Assembly (NCBI GenBank): GCA_902826145.1
Contig: CADEDT010000003.1
Span: forward strand, 16,786-80,785
Origin: an uncultured Caulobacteraceae bacterium
Lineage (GTDB): Bacteria > Pseudomonadota > Alphaproteobacteria > Caulobacterales > Aquidulcibacteraceae
DNA: 64,000 bases
Direction of reading: 5' to 3'
Part shown: positions 1-10,300 of the stretch, piece by piece
Layout of the letters: each line of letters begins with the position of its first letter
Position numbering within the stretch: position 1 is the first letter of the stretch
Program-made: the position numbers and the translations under genes
Notes under the pieces: model-generated
What the model saw: only the letters and a program-made list of their open reading frames with translations
What the model was told of the DNA's origin: nothing
The model's database searches: none

Positions 1-744
1 CACGTCGCCGCGCAACACGACGTCGTCGGCGGCTTCTTCGCGCAGTTCGTGCGCTTGCCAGGCCAGCAGCCAGACCAACGGATTGAACCAGAGCACGGCG
101 GTGGCCACGCGCGCGATCAAGAGATTGAGCCAATCTATGCGCACAACGTGGGCAAGCTCATGTGCGAGCACGGCTTCGGCTTTCTCGCCATCAGGTAGGA
201 TGGCGGGATTGACCATGATGGTCGGGCGCAGGAAGCCCCAGCTCACCGGCGAGGATAAATTGCCGTTCTGCAGAAGCGCGGTGCCTTGCTTCATGCCCAT
301 GCGCTGCTGTGCTTGCGCAAGTGCGCAGAGCCAGGTGGGTTCGGTCACCACCGTCGCGTCACGCTGAAGGCGCAGCAGACGCCAGAGCGAGACGGCGAGC
401 GCCGCGAGCAAGAGGCCCGCAACGAGCGCGTAGAGGACGAGCGCTATTGTCTCGCCGTTCACCGCCGGCGCGCTCGCTAGCAGTGAACCAACGGCTGGCG
501 TCGTGTTGGAAACGAACGGCGCCTCGATGATCGGCGCGGGCGTGCGGCTCCACGGACCCGTGAGTTCAAGGCGCGGTCCAAGCAGCACCCATACAGGCGT
601 CACCAATGCAAGCGCCAAACCGACATGTGCGACGAACGCGCGTTGTGCGGCGGGCAGGCGCTTCAGCGCGGTAAGTAGCGCAAGTGCTGCGCCCGCGATC
701 AGCGCCGATTTCAGCGCGATCTCGAGAACGATGAGCAAGCTCAT
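1..744 (-). CDS. BlaR1-like M56 family zinc metallopeptidase, membrane sensor (partial, runs off left edge)
   Basis: I read 248 residues from an ATG at 744 to the window edge. They show hydrophobic membrane segments at about residues 1-24, 36-56 and 100-122, then the gluzincin zinc motif HELAH at 195-199 and a downstream EEAADD stretch, the pattern of the M56/BlaR1 protease domain. Family knowledge: such proteins sense an envelope signal and trigger cleavage of a partner BlaI/MecI repressor. The C-terminal part, where a penicillin-binding sensor domain would lie if present, is outside the window, so beta-lactam sensing cannot be claimed. The start overlaps the stop of the upstream BlaI-type gene by 4 nt (ATGA), as usual for a co-translated repressor/protease pair. 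Confidence 0.88.
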   Translation of the reverse strand, partial: MSLLIVLEIALKSALIAGAALALLTALKRLPAAQRAFVAHVGLALALVTPVWVLLGPRLELTGPWSRTPAPIIEAPFVSNTTPAVGSLLASAPAVNGETIALVLYALVAGLLLAALAVSLWRLLRLQRDATVVTEPTWLCALAQAQQRMGMKQGTALLQNGNLSSPVSWGFLRPTIMVNPAILPDGEKAEAVLAHELAHVVRIDWLNLLIARVATAVLWFNPLVWLLAWQAHELREEAADDVVLRGDV

Positions 745-1118
745 GAGCGATCGGCCTTTCTGGCTTCCGCGATCAGCCGCTCGAGTTCTTCTAGATCGGC
801 GTTGCTGAGTGGCCCGTTCATGTCGATGAGCGCAGACGCTGCACCAACCGCCGAGCCGTTGAAGAACACATTGACGATCTGAGACAGCGCCGATTTCGTC
901 GCTTCCGATTGCGGCACCGCGGGAGAATAAACGTGAGGCTGGACGTCGCCGCTGCGCTCGACGAACCCCTTGGCCTCCAGGCGCACAAGCATGGCGCGCA
1001 CGGCGGAGGCGGAGAGTTCGTCCGGCAGCGCCTCGCGCACTTCCGTCACTGTCGCCGACCCTTTTTGGTAAAGGATATCAACGATTTGGCGTTCACGCGG
1101 GGCGAGACTGGGAAGCAT
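741..1118 (-). CDS. BlaI/MecI/CopY family transcriptional repressor
   Basis: This 125-residue protein has the size and architecture of BlaI/MecI. Residues 6-70 form a winged helix (begins LAPRERQIVDILY, recognition region SASAVRAMLVRLEAKGFV). A short helical dimerisation tail follows, containing LIDMNGPLSNADLEELERLI. BlaI-type proteins repress their own operon as dimers until a membrane M56 protease inactivates them. That protease gene follows directly with a 4-nt overlap. A perfect TACAATTGTA operator lies about 37 nt upstream of the start codon, which suggests autoregulation. No beta-lactamase or copper gene is adjacent, so the regulated function beyond the pair itself is unknown. Confidence 0.9.
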   Translation of the reverse strand: MLPSLAPRERQIVDILYQKGSATVTEVREALPDELSASAVRAMLVRLEAKGFVERSGDVQPHVYSPAVPQSEATKSALSQIVNVFFNGSAVGAASALIDMNGPLSNADLEELERLIAEARKADRS

Positions 1119-1152
1119 CAGGCGATCTCCACGACGCTACAAAAGCAGCCTA

Positions 1153-1166
1153 GCTACAATTGTAGC
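1153..1166. promoter_or_regulatory. Predicted BlaI/CopY-type operator (14-bp palindrome)
   Basis: The 14 bases GCTACAATTGTAGC are a perfect palindrome and contain TACAATTGTA, an exact match to the TACAnnTGTA operator core known for CopY/BlaI/MecI repressors. It lies 35-48 nt upstream of the blaI-like start, where it could cover the promoter. A second half site, GCTACAA, lies nearer the gene at 1136-1142. Binding is inferred. Confidence 0.65.
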
Positions 1167-1346
1167 GCTGTCAAGTCGCCAGAGCTCTCGAACGCTCGGC
1201 GCTCGTGTGCGGCGGTGGATACAACGATGAGCTGCGCGCGCTTCTGCAGCGGCGCCTCGGCATTGACATGATAGCCGACAATCCGTCGCCGCCACCATGG
1301 CGAACCCACATACAGCTCGTCTTCTCGAGTTTGAACGCGACCAACT

Positions 1347-4300
1347 TTAGCTAGTTCGGCGATATGCCAGTACCAGGTAGGCGTCGCTGGGCGCGAAGCC
1401 GACTCCGGGTGAGGTGAACGACAGCCTACATGAGAGAGAAGACCCGCTGGGAGCTATCTCAGTGTCGAGCCCGGAAAGGTCGGCCTCAGCGACGTGCAGT
1501 CCGCCGAACCTCGGGTCGACCGCCAATTCAATCGGAATTTGAGGGTTTTCACCCGGCTCAAGCACACCTGCATAGTCACTAGGTGCATCATTGCGGACCA
1601 GGAGTGTGAGCGACTGGAGCGTCAATCGTCGTCCAACGTCGCGCGTGGGAAAAAGCGCGTGCGAAATTTCGAGCTCCAACGCGTGCTCGCTTTGCTGCAG
1701 ATTGATAAACTTGCTCCATTGTCCCGCGAACTGGCGCCGGAGATCCAAGATCACAAACGATTGAGGCGGCGTCTCGCGCTCCAGATACGCACGCAGATTG
1801 TTGATCGCCTTCGACTTGAACTCGCCGGTGTCTTCGCGCGCCGTATAGCGCACGTGCATGACGACATCGCTGATGGTGCCGTAGTCGAACGGGCGCAGAT
1901 CTCGACCCAGTTGCGGATCGTTGTCGTGGAAAAGCTCAAGCGACCATTCGCTGATGGCGCCGGCGCCTTCGAACGGAAGATAGCGTTCGTCGCGGAAGCT
2001 GAACTCGAACATGCCGGTGTCGTTCTGGCCGCCGCTCATGGCGATGGCTTTGACCGGAATGTTGTTCTCGGCAAACCGTGCATCTTCGCCGGGAACGCCT
2101 TCGTCATCGGTGATGCGCGGATAGCCAGCGCCTGTATCCGAATTGACGCGGATGGAATTGCGCAACAGCCGCAGCGTGCATGCGATCGTCGTGTAGGGGC
2201 CTGCTACGCAAGGCAGTGTGACGCTTACCGAAGCGATGCTTCGGAAATAGTGACCTGGATAATCGAGGTCGAAGATCTCTTCGGGAAGCGCGATGCGGCA
2301 CCGCCCCGTTTCGCGCAACTCTATGAGCGACAAGGGATCCAAGTGCGCGAGCGACACATGCTTCGTGAGTTCGAACTCACGCCGGTTTTGTTCAAGATAA
2401 GCGCTTTCCATGCGCCGCAAGTCATGCTGGAGTTTTTCGCCAGACAAGAGACCTTTTCGCAGACTGTCCCAATGGCCGTAGCTGATGAAGCTGCTGCTCG
2501 GCAGCCCTAACTCGAACCGCATGCAACGCTCGGCGCGTTTGGCTAGATCGTGGGCGAGGCGATAGCTTTCGAAATACGTGTTCGAAATCTGCCCAACCTG
2601 CCATTGATAGAGTTCTTCGCTTGTGTATTTGCCGCGCATGAAGTCATCGAGCGCCTTCGCGTTCTCGATCTGCAGTTCGTGGTTTTGGAGCTCCTTCTCG
2701 GCGATGGCGACACGCAATTCAGCGGCGGCGATCTGCGCTTCGAGCTGAGCGATTTCCTTTTCGGCAAGGCGCTCTTGAAGTTTCCATTCCTCCCATCGGC
2801 GGTCATAGCCGGCTTGCGTCGCGACCAGATTGGCATGGGTGTGCGCGATTTGGCCAAAGGCGCTGAAGGCCGCGGCCGCTTCGGACGTTGAGTCTCCCAC
2901 GACACCACCGCCGTAGAGCGTGGCCCAAAGCGGAGAACCGGACCAGCCAGCGCCGCCTATCGTCACGGTCGGAGCAATCTTCTGCCCGCTTGATGCTTGG
3001 CTAAGTATCGCTCCAATGACGTCCGACCCGAGGCCAATATCGTGCGCCCGCTTTGCCTCTCTTTCACCTCTGCTCGTTCTGTCGACATCGCGATAGAAGT
3101 TACGTCGCTCTTCGGCTGCGGTTTTCGAGTGCGCCAGCGCGTCGCGTGCGTATGAGGCTTCCTCGTGCTGCTTCACACGAATGTCGCGCATAGCGTCGAG
3201 CACGCGCAGTTCCTGGCTCTGGCGCAGAAGCGCGAGCGCTTCTCCGTCGCGTTTCTCAAGCGCCGACAGCAGTGCGGCGCCCAGACCCTTCACGTCATTG
3301 CAGACCTCGTTGGCCTTCTGAAGCATGACTTGGAAGCGATAGAGCGGTAGCGGTGCGTTGAGATCGGCCGCGATTGCGCCGATATCGACGCCTGCCGCGC
3401 GCGCCTTCACCAGCAAGGCCGGATCGATCGGCGGCTCGAACAGCGCCAGTTGGCGTAGAACGCCGTCGATGTTCATGCCATGGCGAATCTTGAACAGCCG
3501 GTCAGAGACCTTGTCCCAATAGCCAAGCAGCTTTTCGTTGTGCGGAATGCAAAAGTAGAGCGTCGGCAGCGGTGGGTCGTCCGCGCTCGCGCCGCCGCCC
3601 GAAGTCGGAGGAATGAGGTTTTCGACCTCGATTAGCGCATTGGCGAAATCGTCTAGCTGAGCCTCAAGTTCGTTGAAGCTCTCCACTGACGGCTTGACTT
3701 GAGGTGGTATCTGTTTCGGCCGTGGCCCGAGTAACTCGGCGGCCAGAATGTAAAGCTGCGTCGCCTCGTTGATGCTCTCCATGCTGTCTTGACGAAACAG
3801 GTGGTCGGCCCAGGCGATGAGGTTGTCGAGGTACTTCATCACCACCGCCTTCTGATAGGCGACGGTGCGATATGCGGCGATGCCGTGAGGCTCGAACGGA
3901 TTGGCGCGCCAATAGGCGACCTGCGCGATTGCGCTCGGCGCCGCGTCGGGAAAACCTGGCGCGGCCGGATCGCCCGCAAGAAGGCGCAGCAGGTTTTCAA
4001 TGCGCTGCCGCAGATAGGTTTCTTCGCTCGTCTCGTAGAAGGGCTTGGTGATCCAATAACGCTGCGTGGGAGACACCGCGCCCGCCCCACCGACGCCGAT
4101 CGGATTGAAAATATAATGCAGCCAATCGCGCGCTTCTTTGAACTGCTGATTGTTGCTCAACGCCTTCGCGATGAAGAGCGGCGCGTGGAAGAAGAGCTCC
4201 CAATTATATTGCGCATACGCGCCAGCGGGCGAGAAATCGACTACGTCCCGTGGATAGCCCGGCGTGATCGTCCAGTCCGGCCGATCAGGATCTTCGATCT

Positions 4301-7300
4301 GTTCGTCGATGACGACATCCAGCGGTTTATAGGTTTGCACAAAGCTGAACGAACCTTGCTGTAGCTGCGTCTCTCGCCGCATGAGCGCGGGCACGCCCTT
4401 GCGCGGATCCTGAACGATCTTGGCGAAGTCGCATGCAAGCGGATGATAAAAATTCTGGAAGTGATACTTGCTCTCGCGCAGCAGATTGAGCGACGTGCCG
4501 CCAAGATAAGCGTGCGCGAGGCGTGTTGTGGAGATGGCCAAGCGCCGGCGGAATTCCGCGTCGTCGAAGGGCGGGAGCTCGTCGTTTGGCGTCAATGCAA
4601 AGAGGCGGCTCTCTGCTTCGGCGCGTTGTGCGGGGCTTAAGGAGGCGAGTGGATAATCCTCCGCCAGATCTTCGGCGCGTTGGCGATAGGCGCCCGCCAG
4701 TGTTTTGAAAGTGGTCTTGACACTTTGATAGCCGCGCATCTGCGCAGGAGCTGTCTGTGCGTCGAGCGATTCTCGCGCCAGCGCGGGGAAGACCGCAAAC
4801 GTCCGGTGTTTGTCGGAGAAGAAGAATGGCAGCCACGCGCCAAACGCGATGTCTTTAGGCGCCTGGGGGCTCGTTTGACTGAGCGCTGTAACGCCGTCAT
4901 GGCGCAATTTATCCATGTACGAGAGCTGCCACGCTGGCGAGATGCGAAAGCGCCCCGGCGTCGCCTCAAGAACGCTCACGTAGCTGACGCCTTGCTGCAA
5001 TAGTGAGGGGTGGATTTGAAGCCTGAGCGCGTCTCCGACGACGCGATGTTCGCGTTCAACCCATCTTAAATATGAAGGCGATGACCCAACGGACTCCGAT
5101 GTCGGGCGGACGGCGTGGCGTAAGTCGCCAAAGCGGTCGGTCGGCGTAGGCGCGCCGTCACATCCCAACAACTCCGCTGCGTCTTCGAGCAAGAAGCGTT
5201 GAATTGTGCCCGGCAGCGCTGTCTCAAGCTCATCCATCTCAGCGGTCGTTATCGCGTTGCGGCCGCCGATCTGAGCGCCGAAGCCACCAACGACGGGGGA
5301 GGTGCTGTTCGTCGTAGGGGGCGGCGCCAACAAGCCATCGAGCTGGATGCCGAACCGACCGTCAGTCAGCGTCGCATCAATTGCGTTGAATGAGCAGGTA
5401 TCGCGACTAAGCGGCGTGGAGAACGATGAACTAAACCACCACTCGTTCTTCGACGTCCGCGTTTTGCCCCAACGGCCACCGCGATTGTCTGTCACGCTGA
5501 GTTGCAGCTTCAGCTTCTTCCACGTCTTTGCCATGCCCTCGGTTGGCGGTGGCGCCGCGCTGTTTGCTGCTTCGTCTGGAATCTCGGTGAATACCGGCCA
5601 AACCAGGTACAGTCGGCCACCGACGACAGCGGGCGTCAGATAATCGCCCTTGATATCGGCGTCGACGGGAGTCCAGGCCGACCAGCTCGTATAATCGTAC
5701 GTCCGATGAAAGTAGGTGTGCGGTTCGACGCCAATGTTTCTGCCGATGACGTGCAACACGGTCTCGCCGCCGTCGCGATCCTCCTGATAGTATCCCGCGA
5801 TCTCCAGTCTCGACACCGCGTCGACCTTTTGCAGGTAGTTCGCGAACGCCGCCTCGACGGCCGTTGCGTCGAGTTCGCCTTGCAGCAGTTCGTTCTCAAG
5901 CTCTTTGAAGAACGGCGAGCGATCGGCTTTGAGTTCCGGCTCTAGCCAGTTCTCGGGATGCAGGAAAATTTTGCGGTTGGCCTCCCAAACCCGATACTTG
6001 TGCATCCACTCCCACCAGCGCCACGCGGCGTCGCCGTCGGGTCCATCAGTCTCGACGAGAACGTCCCGTTCGAGACCCATGAAGCATCGCTGCACGAAGA
6101 GCTGCACCGAGCTGGTTGCTTGCACAAGGCGGCTGGTTAGCTGGGAGGCTCCCATCTCCACGTCGAGCAGATAGTAGGCGTAGAGATGGTTCGCGTTCTC
6201 CCACTCGTCAGTTGGTGCATCGTCGGGGCGGTCACCGTTCAAGAGATAGGCGGCAAGCGCATCGCGCTTGCGTTCGCGCAGGGCGTCCTGGATTTCTGTG
6301 CTGAGTTCCGTCCAACGCCGATCGCCAAACTTTGCGCGCAACAAACCTTTGATTGCCTGAGCGTGCTCGGGAAGCATTGCGCGTGCGGCGAAGGTGGACG
6401 TTCGTTGTGTCCCAGCATTGATCCGAGCAGCAAAGGCGAACGCGCGCTCGATTCTCTCCCAGGTCTCTACTCGGAGGTAGGTCGCCGGCTTGAACGTAGC
6501 TTCAAAGGTCGTCGTTAGCGCGAGAACATCTACTTCCGGCCATGCGGGATTGAGGCGCGCAGTGGCGGCGGCGAGTTCCGCGGCGCTCGAGATCTTGCTT
6601 GAGGCCAGATCGGTCATAATTTGTAGAAGCGATGTCGCGGTGGAGGGCAACCGCGCCTGCAAACGCATAAGCCGCTCCAACCGCAACACACGCTCGATCG
6701 GCGCCATCGCGTCGCCGGCGGCGACGGGCAATTCGGCGAAATCAAGCAATTCCGCTGGTGCGTGCAGATTTTGCAAGCGTTCCCAGTCGGCGAGAGTGAG
6801 CTTCCACCGGGCCCACATCGCAGCCACACGGTGAGCCCACCTCAGGCCATCGAATGCAACGGGGCGGGTGTCGGCGTCGACTGCGCCAGACGTATCGGCA
6901 AAAGGTCCGACAAGGTGGGCGAGCAGCGTTTCGGGGAGCTGCGGATACGCGGTGAACAGCCGACGTGTGATACCATCGGAAAGGCCTAGCAACGCTGCGG
7001 CGCGCTGCAAAACCAGTCGCTCTGCCAGCGTTCGCGAGAGGTAGGCGAGGCCGCGTTTGACGGCGAGCGCGATGTTACGCTTCAAGTTACTGTTGCTCGG
7101 ATCGTCGCGGAGCGGCGTGACAAGATCACCTTCCGAGAGCCACTGCTCGTCCACTGAAATGACGGCGTGAGGAGCGGCGCTAAGATCATCTAACGCTGAG
7201 TGGTATGTAGCTTCCGTAGACAGCGCCGCGAGAGCTGTCTTTTCTTCGGCCGACATGATGCCGACAAAGCGAAGACACCTCTCTTCCGGATCGTAGGATA

Positions 7301-10300
7301 TCTTCTGCGCTAGAGATCGGTCAGAGAGTCTGCTGAACTTCACGTCGGCCGGCAAGTTGAGCTGGGGCGACGAGAAGGCAGGTTCATAGAATTTGAGCGC
7401 AAGTTGCGAGGTCTGATAGAAACCTTCGATGGCCGCCTGATAGCCAGCTTCGTTGTTCGCCGTGAGCAGGCGGGTTCTGCGATCGGCATCGACAAACCCC
7501 GTGAAGCGCAGCGTCTGCGATCCCGCGTCGTACCGGATCGGCAACTCCTCTATGATCTGCGGCGCGAGGGCGCCCACAAGATTGACCTTGCGCTCATGGC
7601 GAGCTTCGTCACGCAGCAGATCGACAAAGAACCGCGCATCCTTCTCGTCGCGCCGCAAACGCTGGAGCAGCAGTACGAGCAGCGCCTCCAACCGGCTCTC
7701 GTCCGACGGCGGCTCGAGGAAATCATAGTGCCGTGCGTCGTATTCCAGCCTTATGGCAGCGATCTCGTTCCGGAGATCGCTGAGGAAGCGTCCAATGTCT
7801 GCGTCTCGGACAGCCGCGCGTGTTTCCCGGTTCGCGGCCAAAAGCCAACTCAGCTCATCCGCGTTTAGCCCTGATGCCAAAAACGTATTGGCGTGCTCCA
7901 GATACTCAAACGCTGTCTTAGCGTCGGCGAACCTGTACGCGTTCTGCCCCAGCAGCGCCGTTACTTGTCGCCACGCGGTCACTGTGAGGTTCAGTCGTTT
8001 GGCGAGGAAGGCGTGGCGCCAAACCAGGGAGAGGTTGGCGAGCGTGAGCTTCCCGTAAGAGGCGTCGTCTACATCCTGCAAGCCACATAGGAGTTCGAGG
8101 TCCGCGGCGCGCACGCCCAAAGCCGCGAGCACGATCGGCTGCTCTTGCTGCCCAAGGATCATCTTGTTCGTCGGGGCAGTGATCTTGGCGACGTCGAAAT
8201 CCGCATTGACGCTGTTGGTTAGCGCCCTATTGAGGAACAGGCTTTGGTAGAGCGCGCCTGCGCGCTTCTCGTGCTCACCCGCGAAGCCGGTTTCGGTATT
8301 GAGGTCGTGGAAGAGTGCACAGACCTCTTCCACACTCGCTTGCTTGCCCAGCCGACGCCTGATGCGCTCAAAGTAGAAGAGCTGGATGAGGCAAGCGTCG
8401 TCGATTCGTCCATTGCCTACCCCGGGAGAGCGTAGCGCAAGATCAAGCTCCCACATTTTCCAGGCAGGCAGCTTTCGCCAGAGCCGCAAGAAGCGGTGGA
8501 TGCGATCAAGCATTGGCGCATCCATGTTCTCAATGTGCTTGGTATGCGCGTCACACGACGCATCGTCATGCTTGATCCGTATTTCGTCGGTGGGATCAAT
8601 GAACTGGAGGTCAAAGAGTGCGAGCATCCCTTCGTAGTCGAGCCGCGTTTTGCTGAGGAAGGTGCTCACGACAGAGAGGTGCTGTAGCCAATCCGGATCA
8701 GGCGAATTCCAAACGTCTCGCTGAAAGGCCGCGCTTTCGTTCTTCTGTAGAATAAGGCGCTGTTCGTTGATCGGCGTTGCGCTGCAGCTGATGCCAAAGA
8801 ACGCCGCCGCAATGTCGACCTCCTGAGGTCCCGCCGTGCCGCCATAGACGCTCATCAGATCCCAGCGCGCGACGTCGCTCTTGGCGAACGCCGCGGCGAC
8901 CTCCTCATGATCTAGATCGAAAGGCAGTTCGAGCGGCGCTATCGCGCCCTTGAGCGTCTCGTAGGCGTTGTGATTGACGTAAGCGGGGTAGGCGCGTTGC
9001 TCCGCGCTGCTTGCCTTCGAGTTGGGCAAGACTTGCGCCAGGAAGTTCGACGACGACGGCTTCTTCTTCAGAAGGTAAGTTGCGTCCTCGCCGTGCACGA
9101 CCCAGCGATCAGCGTCACCGGGATCGACCTGGGAAAGCGTGAAGTCTTCGCCGACTTGGATATTGGCGGCCGCAAGTGCCTGCGCGGTGGCGGCCTTCGC
9201 GTCTGAGGCCGGCATGGCGATAAGCGGCAACTCAATGTCGCCATCGTCGCCGGCGACAGCGGCCTCAAGCACTTCGCAGACGATGTCGACGTAGGGCAGT
9301 GTCTTTAGCGCGTTCTCGCAATTGAGTTCGAGATAGCCGAGGTCGGCGCGTCGCTTGAACAGAATGTCCCGCACTGGCGTTTCTGGATCGGCGCCGGTGC
9401 GCGTTCGCCTAGAACCCAGAAACATGAGCAAGTCGGTGAAGTAGGCAGCAGGACTCAGAACCGATCTGCAATGCTCGCAGTGGCAGTAGTCACCAGACTT
9501 GAAGAGCGTCTGCCAATTCGGGATTAGGGCAAAGCCGGTATCGCTTCCGCGCAGCGCTGCGGGAAGAGCCTCCGGATCGAGCGCCTTGAGATCGGACACG
9601 ATCGCGAGCACAGCCGCGTGCGTGTTCGCCGCGCGCGCCCAGCCTGCACGCGCTTCGTCTTCATCTCGTCCATCCGGCCCGGAATAGCGTCGCACAAACT
9701 CGCTTTCGCCCATCTGGTAGGCATCGCGTGCGGAACGCACGCCGTCAGCGATAAGTGCGTCGGCGGTTTCAAATCGTGGCGTGATCTTGAAGACGCGCTG
9801 CAGCACCTTCAGTTCTGACCGGAACGCTGCATCTTCGCCGCGTGGATTTTCCTCAAACAGGGAATCGATGGGCGTGCGTGCGAGATCGAACTCGGCGTGT
9901 CCTTCGAACACGCGGGCAAGGCGGGCGCCGTAACGCAGTCCGCGCACCTCCCGGTCGCGCATTGCGCGGTCCAAGCTTCCGGCGAACGAGGCCGTCGGAA
10001 ACGCATCGCGGAATTGCTTTTCCAGCACGAGGCCAGTCAGTGCAGCCGTCGCCGACGATGGCGCGTCCGCGAGCATTCCCGACACATCAAACGGCGGCGC
10101 TACCTTGTGGCGTTCAACGAACGCCGTCCACTCGGTTTTGCTTTGGCGGGCGAGGGTGGGAATATCTTCAGGTCGGTTGACCTTGAACTCGTCCTTAAGC
10201 GCCTTCACGAGCGAGAAGTCCGCGCGCGTAAGCTCCGCCAACCGATACGACGTGCGCAGATCGTCGCTCTCGCGCTTTCCGAACGCTTGCTCCAGAGCTT

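Noticed and set aside
1494..2510. A 338-codon plus-strand open frame opposite TcA
   Set aside because: It is antisense to strongly conserved TcA sequence, is Arg-rich without any recognisable motif, and is explained by GC-rich codon bias. The same applies to 13426-14334 and 14731-15621 opposite TcB-TcC.
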